Source: Ramlibacter lithotrophicus (GTDB taxonomy: Bacteria; Pseudomonadota; Gammaproteobacteria; Burkholderiales; Burkholderiaceae_C). From it: 64,000 nucleotides of DNA. A model generated the notes under the pieces. That model had not been told where the DNA came from, did not search any database, and worked only from the letters and a program-made list of their open reading frames with translations. This document shows positions 9,022 to 18,011 of the stretch, in pieces. The stretch is from positions 95,307 to 159,306 of the forward strand of contig NZ_VTOX01000012.1 in the NCBI RefSeq assembly GCF_012184415.1, written 5' to 3'. The position numbers were made by a program, and so were the translations under genes. Positions within the stretch are counted from its first letter, which is position 1. Every line of letters starts with the position of its first letter.

Positions 9022-10680
9022 ATGAAGCATCTGTTGAATCTGCTGGCGGCGATCGCGCTGCTGGTGTGGGGGACGCATCTCGTTCGAACCGGCATCCTGC
9101 GGGTGTTCGGCGCCAACCTGCGATCCGTCATCGCCCAGAGCGTGGGCAACCGCTGGACCGCCACGGTGGCGGGGCTCGGCGTCACGGCACTCGTCCAGTC
9201 CAGCACCGCCACCGCCCTCATCGTGTCCGCGTTCGTCGGCCAGGGCCTGATCACGCTGCCCCTCGCGCTGGCGGTGATGCTCGGCGCCGACGTGGGCACC
9301 AGCCTGATGGCGGTCGTCTTCTCCTTCGACCTGTCCTGGCTGTCGCCGCTGTTCATCTTCGTCGGCGTGGTGCTGTACCTCTCGCGCCAGGCCGACGCCG
9401 TCGGCCGCTTCGGCCGCATCCTGATCGGCATCGGCCTGATGCTGCTGGCGCTGCGGCTGGTCGGCGATTCGACGGCGATCATGACGAAATCGCCGGCCGT
9501 GAAGGCGCTGCTCGGGTCGGTCACCAGCGACCTGTTGCTGGAGATCACGGTCGGCGCCTTCATCTCGCTGCTGGCCTATTCCAGCCTGGCCATCGTGCTG
9601 CTGGTGGCCACCATGGCGGCGTCGGGACTGGTGCCGCTGGAGCCGGCGCTGGGACTGGTGCTGGGCGCCAACCTCGGCAGCGGCCTGCTGGCGGTGCTGA
9701 CCACCGCGAAGTCGGCCATCGAGGTACGGCAGGTGCCGCTCGGCAACTTCGTGTTCAAGGCCATCGGCGTGCTGGTCGCGGCGCCCTTCGTCGGCCTCTG
9801 GCTGCGCGAGGTGCGGCCCTACGTGCACGAGGCGAGCACGGTGGTGGTGCTGTTCCACCTGAGCTTCAACGTGCTGGTGGCGATCCTGTTCATCGGCTTC
9901 ACGCAGGTGGTGGCCCGGTGGGTGACCCTGTGGCTGCCCAAGCCGGACAAGACGATGGTGGCCGGCCGGCCGCACCACCTCGATCCTTCCGCGCTGGACA
10001 CCCCCTCGCTGGCCATCTCCTGCGCGGCGCGCGAGGCACTGCACCAGGCCGACGTGGTGGAGACCATGTTGCGCGGCATGCTCCCGGTGATCCGCAACAA
10101 CGACCTGCGGCTGGCCGAGGAGCTGCGCAAGCTCGACGACCACGTCGACGAGCTGTATTCGGCGATCAAGTACTACCTGACCAAGATCTCGCGCGAGGCG
10201 CTGGGCGAGGAGGAAAGCCGGCGCTGGACCGACATCATCAGCTTCACGATCAACATGGAGCAGATCGGCGACATCATCGAGCGCATCCTGATCGACATCG
10301 AGGACAAGAAGATCCGCAAGGGCCGCAGCTTCTCCGACGCCGGCATGGCGGAGATCTGCGAGCTGCACGCGCGGCTGATCGACAACCTGCGGCTGGGCAT
10401 GAGCGTGTTCCTGAACGGCACGGTGCGCGATGCGCAGAAACTGCTGGAGGAGAAGGCCCGCTTTCGCGACCTCGAGCGGGCCTACGCCTCGACCCACCTG
10501 AACCGGCTCACCGGCAACACGATGCAGAGCATCGAGACCAGCTCGCTGCACCTGGACCTGATCAGCGACCTGAAGCGGATCAACTCGCACATCTGCTCGA
10601 TCGCCTACCCGATCCTGGACTCGGCCGGCGCGCTCGCGCCGAACCGGCTGCGCCAGGCCCAGCTCGCCGACAGCCCCTGA
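9022..10680 (+). CDS. Na/Pi cotransporter family protein (NptA/PhoU type)
   Basis: A 552-residue inner-membrane protein. The N-terminal half (about 1-310) holds two inverted Na/Pi-cotransport repeats. The first has the signature LVQSSTATALI. The equivalent place in the second repeat reads AYSSLAIVLL, which departs from the usual QSS-type motif. The C-terminal 200 residues form a PhoU-like helical domain (for example LRLAEELRKLDDHVDELYSAIKYYL). Known members move phosphate with sodium; the PhoU-like tail is thought to be regulatory. A TATAGT hexamer at 9004-9009 could be a -10, but no matching -35 was seen. No pho genes are adjacent. Confidence 0.92.
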   Translation: MKHLLNLLAAIALLVWGTHLVRTGILRVFGANLRSVIAQSVGNRWTATVAGLGVTALVQSSTATALIVSAFVGQGLITLPLALAVMLGADVGTSLMAVVFSFDLSWLSPLFIFVGVVLYLSRQADAVGRFGRILIGIGLMLLALRLVGDSTAIMTKSPAVKALLGSVTSDLLLEITVGAFISLLAYSSLAIVLLVATMAASGLVPLEPALGLVLGANLGSGLLAVLTTAKSAIEVRQVPLGNFVFKAIGVLVAAPFVGLWLREVRPYVHEASTVVVLFHLSFNVLVAILFIGFTQVVARWVTLWLPKPDKTMVAGRPHHLDPSALDTPSLAISCAAREALHQADVVETMLRGMLPVIRNNDLRLAEELRKLDDHVDELYSAIKYYLTKISREALGEEESRRWTDIISFTINMEQIGDIIERILIDIEDKKIRKGRSFSDAGMAEICELHARLIDNLRLGMSVFLNGTVRDAQKLLEEKARFRDLERAYASTHLNRLTGNTMQSIETSSLHLDLISDLKRINSHICSIAYPILDSAGALAPNRLRQAQLADSP

Positions 10681-10704
10681 ACCGACACGCGCCGCGCCGG
10701 CAGG

Positions 10705-11088
10705 TCAATGACTGACCTCCTCGCGAGCCTTGAGGCAGTAGTCCACCAGGGCTTCGATTTCGGTGGACTTGTCGAACACCGCGTCGGCGCCGAGCTGGGC
10801 GCAGCGCCACCGCACGTCGTCCGTCGCGTGGTTGCTGAGCACGATCATCTTCTGGTCGGGCCGGCGACGGCGGCACGACTCCAGGATGTTGAGCCCGCTA
10901 CCTTCCTTGAGGAACAGGTCGACGATGGCCAGGTCCCAGTAGTCGTCGTTGTGGGCCAGCCAGCGCTTGCCCTCGTATTCGGTCTCGGCCACGCCGACGG
11001 CGTCCACCAGGGCCAGTTCCTGCAGCGTTTCGATGAGGTTTTCCCGGATCGTCGGACTGTCCTCGACGATGTAGGCACGGAACTTCAT
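10705..11088 (-). CDS. single-domain response regulator (CheY-like)
   Basis: A 127-residue receiver domain with no output domain. The phosphorylation machinery is intact: acidic pair in YIVEDS (residues 7-11), phospho-acceptor D57 in LAIVDLFLKEGSG, S in IVLSNHA, and K in VFDKS. The start ATG at 11088 has GGAG seven bases upstream. No kinase gene is next to it. The nearest kinases are about 42 kb away, so its partner is unknown. It converges with the symporter gene. The 207 bp upstream, between it and the quinone oxidoreductase gene, probably hold its own promoter. Confidence 0.92.
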   Translation of the reverse strand: MKFRAYIVEDSPTIRENLIETLQELALVDAVGVAETEYEGKRWLAHNDDYWDLAIVDLFLKEGSGLNILESCRRRRPDQKMIVLSNHATDDVRWRCAQLGADAVFDKSTEIEALVDYCLKAREEVSH

Positions 11089-11295
11089 AGTATTTCTCCA
11101 CGGCGAAGACCCGCTCCGCGCTGCGGCGCGAAGGTCCCCTTCTGTGAAGCCACTGTAAAGAACCGTGCTTGTGCAGGCTGCAAGCAGCAAGGCCATGGTC
11201 GTGTAGGAGCCCCCGCTCATCGTTGGGGACCCCGCGTGAAGCGCCGTGTCGGCGCGCACCGGCTGATCGTTGGCCGTGCGCCCCGCCGGGCGGTC

Positions 11296-12279
11296 TTACA
11301 GTGTCAGCACCGTCGAGCCAGTGGTCTTGCGAGCCTCCAGGTCGCGGTGCGCCTGCTGCACCTGCTCCAGGGGGTAGCGCTGCTCGATGTGGATCTTCAC
11401 CTTCCCGCTCGTCACGGCCTCGAAGAGGTCGTCGGCCATCGCCTGCGTGCTCTCGCGCGTGGCGATGTGGCTGAACAAGGTGGCACGGGTCACGTACAGC
11501 GAGCCCTTCACGCCGAGGATGCCGGGGGCGAACGGCGGCACCGGCCCCGAGGAGTTGCCGAACGTCGCCATCAGGCCGAACGGCTGCAGGCAGTCGAGCG
11601 ACTTGTCCCAGGTGTCCTTGCCGACCGAGTCGTAGACCACCTTCACGCCCTTGCCGCCGGTGATCTCCTTGACCCGCGCGAGGAAGTCTTCCTTCGCGTA
11701 GTTGACGACGTGCGCGGCGCCGTTGTCTTTCGCCAGGGCGCACTTCGCGTCGGAGCCGGCGGTGCCGATCAGCTGCAGTCCCATCGCCTTGGCCCACTGG
11801 CAGGCGATCAGGCCGACGCCGCCGGCGGCGGCGTGGAACAGCACGAAGTCGCCTTCCTTGAGTCCGCCCTGGGGCTGGGTCTTCTTCAGCAGGTATTGCG
11901 CCGTGAGCCCCTTGAGCATCATGGCCGCGCCGGTCTCGAAGTCGATCGCGTCGGGCAACTTGCACACGGTCTTGGCCGGCATGACCCGCAGGTCGCAATA
12001 ACTGCCCGGGGGCTGGCTGGCATAAGCGGCGCGGTCGCCCGCCTTCAGGTGCGTGACCCCCGGTCCCACGGCTTCGACCACGCCCGACGCTTCCATGCCG
12101 ATGCGCGCCGGCATCGGCAACGGGTAGAGGCCGGTGCGGTGGTAGACGTCGATGAAGTTCAGGCCGACGGCCTTGTGGCGGATGCGGATCTCGCCCGGAC
12201 CGGGCTCGCCGACGCTGACGTCGACCAGCTGCAGTTCTTCGGGCCCGCCGTTCTTCGCGATCTGGATGGCTCTGCTCAT
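11296..12279 (-). CDS. NADPH:quinone reductase / zinc-free medium-chain oxidoreductase (Qor family)
   Basis: A 327-residue cytosolic MDR-family enzyme of quinone-oxidoreductase type that probably passes electrons from NADPH to quinones or enals. The Rossmann signature is HAAAGGVGLIACQWAKA. The N-terminal GroES-like part contains VGLNFIDVYHRTGLYP and the PARIGMEASGVVEAVG block. No structural zinc cysteines are present, as expected for Qor. The start has AGGAG at good spacing. It is divergent from an EamA exporter gene with 105 bp between starts. Confidence 0.93.
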   Translation of the reverse strand: MSRAIQIAKNGGPEELQLVDVSVGEPGPGEIRIRHKAVGLNFIDVYHRTGLYPLPMPARIGMEASGVVEAVGPGVTHLKAGDRAAYASQPPGSYCDLRVMPAKTVCKLPDAIDFETGAAMMLKGLTAQYLLKKTQPQGGLKEGDFVLFHAAAGGVGLIACQWAKAMGLQLIGTAGSDAKCALAKDNGAAHVVNYAKEDFLARVKEITGGKGVKVVYDSVGKDTWDKSLDCLQPFGLMATFGNSSGPVPPFAPGILGVKGSLYVTRATLFSHIATRESTQAMADDLFEAVTSGKVKIHIEQRYPLEQVQQAHRDLEARKTTGSTVLTL

Positions 12280-12384
12280 TGCGATCTCCTCGTTGCTGCT
12301 GTGGATGCGTGCCGCATCCTGCCACGAAATTCCGCCGGCCGCCGCGGGCGCCGGCACGGGGCGCGATACAGTCCCGGGTTCGCC

Positions 12385-13284
12385 ATGAACCAGCGCCTCA
12401 CACCCGCCACCGCCTTCCTCCTCACGATCCCGCCCCTGCTGTGGGCCGGCAACGCCGTCGTCGGGCGCCTGCTGCAGGGGCTGGTGCCGCCGGTGACGCT
12501 CAACTTCCTGCGCTGGGTGCTCGCGGCCGCGCTGCTGCTGCCGCTGGCGGCCTGGGTGCTGCGCCCGGACAGCCCCCTGTGGCCGCATGCGCGCCGGTTC
12601 GCGATGCTGGGGCTGCTGGGAGTGGGCTGCTACAACGCCCTGCAGTACCTCGCGCTCAAGACCTCGACGCCGCTGAACGTCACGCTGGTGGCGGCCAGCT
12701 CGCCGGTGTTCATGCTCGCGATCGGCGCCCTCTTCTTCGGCCACAAGCCGGTGCCGCGCCAGTACCTGGGCGCCGTGCTGTCGATCGCCGGCGTCCTGGT
12801 CGTGCTCTCCCGCGGCGACTGGGACGTGCTGCTGCAGGTGCGGCTGGTGCCCGGCGACGTCTACATGTTGCTGGCCACGGCGGCCTGGGCCTGTTACAGC
12901 TGGCTCCTGACGCGCCCCGGCGATCCGCCCGAGATCCGCGCGAACTGGGCGGCGTTCCTGCTGGCGCAGATGGTGTTCGGGCTGGGCTGGTCAGGGCTGT
13001 TCGCGGCCGGCGAGTGGGCGGTCGGCGCGGCGCCGATCCAGTGGGGCTGGCCCCTGGTCGCCGCCCTCGCCTTCGTCGCCGTGGGCCCGGCGATCCTCGC
13101 CTATCGCTGCTGGGGGCTGGGCGTGCAGCGGGTGGGGCCGAATCTGGCGGGATTCTTCGCCAACCTCACGCCGCTGTTCGCCGCGCTGATGTCGGCGGCC
13201 TTCCTGGGCGAGTGGCCGCACCCGTACCACGCGATCGGCTTCGTGCTGATCGTGGGCGGGATCGTGGCTTCTTCACGCCGCTGA
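12385..13284 (+). CDS. EamA/DMT-family transporter
   Basis: A 299-residue inner-membrane protein with about ten hydrophobic segments in two EamA repeats. The first begins TIPPLLWAGNAVVGRLL and the second around DVYMLLATAAWACYSWLL. Such proteins export small metabolites or amino acids by antiport; the substrate is not predictable. The end is convergent with the SDR gene, with 41 bp between the stops and no clear terminator. The start at MNQRLTPATAFLLTIPP fits the position of the first membrane segment. Confidence 0.9.
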   Translation: MNQRLTPATAFLLTIPPLLWAGNAVVGRLLQGLVPPVTLNFLRWVLAAALLLPLAAWVLRPDSPLWPHARRFAMLGLLGVGCYNALQYLALKTSTPLNVTLVAASSPVFMLAIGALFFGHKPVPRQYLGAVLSIAGVLVVLSRGDWDVLLQVRLVPGDVYMLLATAAWACYSWLLTRPGDPPEIRANWAAFLLAQMVFGLGWSGLFAAGEWAVGAAPIQWGWPLVAALAFVAVGPAILAYRCWGLGVQRVGPNLAGFFANLTPLFAALMSAAFLGEWPHPYHAIGFVLIVGGIVASSRR

Positions 13285-13325
13285 ACAGCGAACGGCTGTC
13301 CGCTCCCGCTCCCGCCGCCGCGTTC

Positions 13326-14123
13326 TCAGTACGTCCCCGGATACGACCCGCCGTCGATCAGCACGTTCTGGCCCGTGATGTAGCTCGCGTGCTGGCTGCA
13401 CAGGAACGCGCAGGTCGCCCCGAACTCGTCCGGGTTGCCGAACCGCTGCGACGGGATGGTCTTCTTGCGCGCGTCCTTGATCTCGTCGATCGACTTGCCG
13501 GCCTTCTCCGCGGCGCCCTTCATCGTGGCGTTCAGGCGGTCCGTGTCGAACGCGCCGGGCAGCAGGTTGTTGATCGTGACGTTGGCGCCTGCCAGCTTGC
13601 TGGTGCGCGCGACGCCGGCCACGAAGCCGGTCAGGCCGCTGCGCGCGCCGTTCGACAGCCCCAGGATGTCGATCGGCGCCTTCACCGCGCTGGACGTGAT
13701 GTTCACGATCCGGCCGAAGCCGCGGGCGGCCATGCCGTCCACGGTCGCCTTGATCAGTTCGATTGGCGTCAGCATGTTGGCGTCGACGGCCTTGATCCAG
13801 GCCTCGCGGTCCCAGCTGCGGAAGTCGCCGGGCGGGGGACCGCCGGCATTGGTGACGACGATGTCCCAGTCCTTGCGCAGCGCGAACACCTGCGCCCGGC
13901 CCTCGGCGGTCGTGATGTCGGCGGCCACCGACTGCACCGCCGCACTGGCGGGGCGAGCGGGATCGGCCTGGAGGCGCGCCACGGCCGCCTGCAGTGCCTC
14001 GGCCCCGCGCGCCACCAGCACCACGTTCACGCCTTCGCGCACCAGCGCCTGCGCGCAGCCGAAGCCCAGGCCCTTGCTGGCCCCGCACACGAGGGCCCAC
14101 TTGCCGGCAATTCCGAAATCCAT
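13326..14123 (-). CDS. SDR-fold protein lacking the catalytic Tyr-Lys pair (BKR-like SDR-like)
   Basis: A 265-residue Rossmann protein of the short-chain dehydrogenase/reductase superfamily. A cofactor loop GASKGLGFG (14-22), TNAGG (91-95) and the C-terminal GQNVLIDGGSYPG are clear. The active site is atypical. Counting from S145, the places where Tyr and Lys should stand are N158 and S162 (LGLSNGARSGLTGF). This fits the subgroup of SDR-like proteins described as BKR-like without a perfect tetrad. A normal keto-reductase reaction is therefore not safe to assume. It stands alone between two EamA genes. Confidence 0.88.
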   Translation of the reverse strand: MDFGIAGKWALVCGASKGLGFGCAQALVREGVNVVLVARGAEALQAAVARLQADPARPASAAVQSVAADITTAEGRAQVFALRKDWDIVVTNAGGPPPGDFRSWDREAWIKAVDANMLTPIELIKATVDGMAARGFGRIVNITSSAVKAPIDILGLSNGARSGLTGFVAGVARTSKLAGANVTINNLLPGAFDTDRLNATMKGAAEKAGKSIDEIKDARKKTIPSQRFGNPDEFGATCAFLCSQHASYITGQNVLIDGGSYPGTY

Positions 14124-14192
14124 GTGATGTCTTCCTTCGCTGTGGTTGTTCGTGGCCGCATTGTGCCCCCAGGAGCCCAGGCTCCCAGCCCC

Positions 14193-15092
14193 TCACGCCC
14201 GGCCGGCGCGGCTGAAGACGTAGATGCCGGCGATCACCAGCGCCGTGCCGGCGGCGATCCAGCCGGTGAACGGCTCGTCGAGGATCAGCGCGCCCATGAT
14301 GATGGTGGATACCGGGCCGACCATGCCTGTCTGCGCCGCCAGGGCCGGACCGATGCGCTCGATCGCCATCATCACCATCAGCACCGGCAGCGCCGTGCAG
14401 AGCACCGCATTGAGCACCGACAGCCAGACCACCGCCGGCGCCACCGTCAAGGCGGTGTCGATCGGGCGCAGCACGAGGAACTGGACGACGCAGCACACGC
14501 AGGCTACGGTCGTCGCCAGTCCCACCAGCCGCAGCGACCCGAGCCGCTGCACCAGCTGGCCGCTGTAGACCAGATAGAGGGCATACGTGATCGTGCTCGC
14601 AAAGACCAGGAAGGCGCCCCACGCGACCTGGCGGCCCTCGAAGCTCAGTTCGCGCCCCAGCACCAGGAGCACGCCGCAGTAGCTCACGGCCATGCCCACG
14701 GCGTGCATGGCCCGGATCTTCCGGCGATACAGGAGCCAGCCGAGCAGCATCACCATCGTCGGGTTCAGGTACAGGATCAGCCGCTCGAGCGACGCGGTCA
14801 CGTACTGCAGGCCGGCGAAGTCGAGGAAGCTCGAGAGGTAATAGCCGCTGAAGCCCAGCCCGGCAACGCCCAGCCAGTCGCGGCGCGTGAGCGGCGCCTG
14901 GCCGCGGCTCGCCCACCACGCCATCAGGACGAACAGCGGCAGCGCGAACAGCATGCGCAGCATCAGCAGCGTCACGGCGTCGACCCCATGGCGGTACGCC
15001 AGCTTGACGATGATGGCCTTGCCGCTGAAGGCGATGGCGCCGAAGAAGGCCAGGGCGAGGCCGGCCGCCAGCCCCTGGTCACGATGCTTCAA
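14193..15092 (-). CDS. EamA/DMT-family transporter
   Basis: A 299-residue inner-membrane protein with ten predicted hydrophobic segments and two EamA repeats (AFFGAIAFSGKAIIVKLAY near the N-terminus and the second from about residue 150). The best start is TTG at 15092. It overlaps the stop of the DUF3422 gene as TTGA, so the two genes are translationally coupled, and an AAGGTG lies upstream. No ATG start fits the first membrane segment. Substrate unknown. Sequence is not close to the other EamA protein at 12385. Confidence 0.86.
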   Translation of the reverse strand: MKHRDQGLAAGLALAFFGAIAFSGKAIIVKLAYRHGVDAVTLLMLRMLFALPLFVLMAWWASRGQAPLTRRDWLGVAGLGFSGYYLSSFLDFAGLQYVTASLERLILYLNPTMVMLLGWLLYRRKIRAMHAVGMAVSYCGVLLVLGRELSFEGRQVAWGAFLVFASTITYALYLVYSGQLVQRLGSLRLVGLATTVACVCCVVQFLVLRPIDTALTVAPAVVWLSVLNAVLCTALPVLMVMMAIERIGPALAAQTGMVGPVSTIIMGALILDEPFTGWIAAGTALVIAGIYVFSRAGRA

Positions 15093-16384
15093 GCCGCGAA
15101 CACCTTGGAATGCAGGCGCCGCAGCGACCACCAGACGGCCAATGCCACCACCGGGATCGCCGCTGCCGCCGTGCTCTCGGCGGCGAACGGCCAACCCACT
15201 GCCTGGGCGCCCTTGGCCAGGTAGCTCACCAGCCCGACGATGTAATAGGTGATGGCGGCGACCGAGAGCCCTTCCACGGTGGCCTGCAGCCGCAACTGCA
15301 GCTGCTGGCGCCGGTTCATCGCGCCCAGCAGGTCCTGCGTGCTTTGCTGCTGCTCGATTTCCACCCGGGTGCGCAGCAGGCTGCTGATGCGCGAGACGCG
15401 CTGCGACAGCGCATCCTGGCGCCGCGTGGTCCACTCGCAGGTGGCGCGCGCCGGCGACAGGCGCCGGTCGATGAACTCGCCGATGGTCTGCAGGCCCGGC
15501 AGGCGCGCCTCGCGGATGTCGGCGAGCCGCCGGTCCACCAGCTCGAAGTAGGCGGTGCTCGCCGAGAAGCGCGCGTGCGAGCCGGCGTACTGGCTCTCGA
15601 TCTCCCCCGCCAGCTTGGTCAGCCGGTCCAGCAGCTGCGGCTCGTCCTCCCGCCCGGCGCCGCGAATCGCGCTGGCCAGCGCCGCGAGTTCCTGCTCCGC
15701 CGCCGCGAGCGTCGCCCCGGTCTCGCGCGCCGCCGGCAGGCCGAGCATCGCGGCCATGCGGTAGGTGTCGATTTCCAGCAGGCGCTGCACCAGCCGGCCG
15801 AGCCGGCGCGGCGACATCCCCGCTTCGGCGTCCGCCGGGTCGCCGCCGGCCAGCAGCACCGTGCGGGAGAAGCCGTCGGCGTGCAGCGCGAAGTCTGTGT
15901 ACACCCGCGCCTGGCCGTCCGCCACGCGCGAGCCGACCAGGGTGTCCTCGCGCAGCAGCGGCGCCACGGCCGCCGGCGCCCCGTCGCCCGCCAGCACCCA
16001 CAGGTGCATGGCGGCCAGGCACTCGCCCGGCAGGCTGTCCAGCCACTGGCGAGGGACCGCGTCGCGACCGACGGGCGGCTCGTTGCCGCGCAGTGCCGCA
16101 ACGTCGACCGGCCGCGAGAAGGTCCAGGTCACGAACTCGGTGTGCAGTTCCCAGCGCAGGCGGAACGCCCCGAAGTCCATGCGCAGGTGGTTGGCGTCGC
16201 CGCCAGGCAGCGGCAGGTGGTGCTCGCGCAGCAACGCGGCCAGGTGGCCACGGCTTGCGTCGCGCTCGGCGGCGGTGGTCAACATGACCATGTGCGAGAT
16301 GGCCAGCGGCGCGCCCATCGCTTCGGGCGGCCGGGCATGGATCTCGTTGTGCAGCGCCACGCGCTGCGGATGCGTCCTCGTCAC
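15089..16384 (-). CDS. DUF3422 family membrane-associated protein
   Basis: A 431-residue protein matching the DUF3422 family, which begins HPQRVALHNEIHARPPEAM. The middle (about 190-330) is helical with long charged stretches. Two hydrophobic segments lie near the C-terminus (AITYYIVGLVSYLAKG and the stretch before the final SLRRLHSKVFAA). This suggests an inner-membrane anchor with most of the protein in the cytosol. Function is unknown for the family. The stop overlaps the start of the downstream EamA gene by 4 bp. Confidence 0.9.
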   Translation of the reverse strand: MTRTHPQRVALHNEIHARPPEAMGAPLAISHMVMLTTAAERDASRGHLAALLREHHLPLPGGDANHLRMDFGAFRLRWELHTEFVTWTFSRPVDVAALRGNEPPVGRDAVPRQWLDSLPGECLAAMHLWVLAGDGAPAAVAPLLREDTLVGSRVADGQARVYTDFALHADGFSRTVLLAGGDPADAEAGMSPRRLGRLVQRLLEIDTYRMAAMLGLPAARETGATLAAAEQELAALASAIRGAGREDEPQLLDRLTKLAGEIESQYAGSHARFSASTAYFELVDRRLADIREARLPGLQTIGEFIDRRLSPARATCEWTTRRQDALSQRVSRISSLLRTRVEIEQQQSTQDLLGAMNRRQQLQLRLQATVEGLSVAAITYYIVGLVSYLAKGAQAVGWPFAAESTAAAAIPVVALAVWWSLRRLHSKVFAA

Positions 16385-16434
16385 GATGCTCCCCCTGCCT
16401 TTATTGTCGCTCGCCGCACGCCGGCGTCCGCACC

Positions 16435-16470
16435 AGCGAAAACGGCGCCCGCAAGGGCGCCGTCTTTCGC
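16435..16470 (-). terminator. intrinsic terminator after tctA
   Basis: On the minus strand GACGGCGCCC, loop TTGC, then GGGCGCCGTTTTCGCT forms a perfect 9-bp G+C-rich stem that extends through the flanking AGCGAAA/TTTTCGCT. A run of four T follows the stem. It lies 17 bp after the tctA stop. Confidence 0.75.
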
Positions 16471-16486
16471 TGGCCGGACGGCGAGG

Positions 16487-17998
16487 TCAGTCCTCGACGA
16501 AGGCTTCCGCGCGCTTGGAGCGGATCGACGGCAAGGCGACCACCACCACCAGCAGCAAGGCCGCGGCCAGCAGGCTGGCAGACAGCGGGCGCGTGACGAA
16601 CACGCTCCAGTCGCCGCGCGAGAGCAGCAGCGCACGGCGCAGGTTCTCTTCCATCATCGGTCCCAGGATGAAGCCCAGGAGCAGCGGCGCCGGTTCGGCC
16701 CCCAGCTTGATGAACAGGTAGCCGACGACGCCGAAGATGGCGACCATCCAGATGTCCCAGGTGTTGTTGTTCGTGGAGTACACGCCGATGGCGCAGAACA
16801 GCACGATGGCCGGGAACAGCCAGCGGTACGGCACCGTCAGCAGCTTGATCCAGATGCCGATGAGGGGCAGGTTCAGGATCACCAGCATGGCGTTGCCGAT
16901 CCACATCGACACGACCAGGCCCCAGAACAGCTGCGGGTTGCTGGTCATCACCTGCGGGCCCGGCTGGATGTTGTGGATGGTCATGGCGCCGACCATCAGC
17001 GCCATCACGGCGTTGGGCGGAATGCCCAGCGTCAGCAGCGGGATGAACGAGGTCTGCGAGCCGGCGTTGTTGGCCGACTCCGGCGCCGCGACGCCGCGGA
17101 TGTTGCCCTTGCCGAACGGGACCTCGCCCGGGTGCAGCTTGGTCTTCTTTTCGATCGTGTAGGCCGCGAACGCCGACAGCAGCGCGCCTCCGCCCGGCAG
17201 GATGCCCAGCATGGAACCGAGCGCCGTGCCGCGCAGGATCGCGGGCGCCATGCGCTTGAAGTCGTCCCTCGTGGGAAACAGGCCCTTCACCTTGCCGGTG
17301 AACACCTCGCGGTGCTCCGCGGGCTTGGACAGGTTGCTGATGATTTCGCCGTAGCCGAACACGCCCATGGCGATCACGATGAAGCCGATGCCGTCGGTGA
17401 GTTCCGGGATGTCGAACGAGTAGCGCGCGACACCGGAGTTCACGTCGGTGCCGATCAGGCCCATCAGCAGGCCCAGCACGATCATGGCCACGGCCTTGAT
17501 CAGCGAGCCGGAAGCCAGCACCACGGCGCCGATCAGGCCCAGGATCATCAGCGAGAAGTATTCGGCCGGACCGAACTTGAAGGCGACTTCGGTCAGCGGC
17601 ACGGCGAAGGACGCCAGGATCAGCGTGCCGACGCAGCCCGCGAAGAACGAACCGATGCCGGCCGCGGCCAGCGCGGGACCGGCCCGCCCCTGCCTGGCCA
17701 TCTGGTAGCCGTCGATCACCGTCACGACCGACGCCGATTCGCCGGGCAGGTTCACCAGGATGGCGGTGGTCGAGCCGCCGTACTGCGAGCCGTAGTAAAT
17801 GCCGGCCAGCATGATCAGCGCCGAGACCGGGGGCAGCGCGTACGTCGCCGGCAGCAGCATGGCGATGGTGGCCACGGGGCCGATGCCGGGCAGCACGCCG
17901 ATCAGCGTGCCGAGCACGACCCCGATGAAGCAGTACAGCAGGTTGATCGCCGAAACGGCCGTGCCGAAGCCGATCGCGAGGTTGGAAAACAGTTCCAT
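16487..17998 (-). CDS. tctA: tripartite tricarboxylate transporter large permease TctA
   Basis: A 503-residue inner-membrane permease with about 12 hydrophobic segments. The family signature GSQYGGSTTAILVNLPGE followed by VVTVIDGYQMARQGRAG is clear, as is the ILPGGGALLSAF repeat in the second half. It works with TctB and a periplasmic binding protein TctC for secondary uptake of tricarboxylates or other organic acids. tctB is 13 bp upstream. No tctC lies in this window, so the binding protein must come from elsewhere. A strong terminator follows. Confidence 0.95.
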   Translation of the reverse strand: MELFSNLAIGFGTAVSAINLLYCFIGVVLGTLIGVLPGIGPVATIAMLLPATYALPPVSALIMLAGIYYGSQYGGSTTAILVNLPGESASVVTVIDGYQMARQGRAGPALAAAGIGSFFAGCVGTLILASFAVPLTEVAFKFGPAEYFSLMILGLIGAVVLASGSLIKAVAMIVLGLLMGLIGTDVNSGVARYSFDIPELTDGIGFIVIAMGVFGYGEIISNLSKPAEHREVFTGKVKGLFPTRDDFKRMAPAILRGTALGSMLGILPGGGALLSAFAAYTIEKKTKLHPGEVPFGKGNIRGVAAPESANNAGSQTSFIPLLTLGIPPNAVMALMVGAMTIHNIQPGPQVMTSNPQLFWGLVVSMWIGNAMLVILNLPLIGIWIKLLTVPYRWLFPAIVLFCAIGVYSTNNNTWDIWMVAIFGVVGYLFIKLGAEPAPLLLGFILGPMMEENLRRALLLSRGDWSVFVTRPLSASLLAAALLLVVVVALPSIRSKRAEAFVED

Positions 17999-18011
17999 CT
18001 TCTTCTTTCCT

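Noticed and set aside
11109..11259. Upstream extension of the lone receiver gene with a lipoprotein-like LLAACTS stretch
   Set aside because: The receiver homology and a good GGAG site start at 11088. The Cys motif is followed by a cytosolic receiver domain and would make no sense.
10898..12325. 475-codon minus-strand frame overlapping the quinone oxidoreductase and receiver genes
   Set aside because: Arg/Gly/Pro-rich composition, and it lies out of frame over two well supported genes.
13273..14919. 548-codon minus-strand frame over the SDR and EamA genes
   Set aside because: Shadow frame with no domain; the true frames show SDR and EamA signatures.
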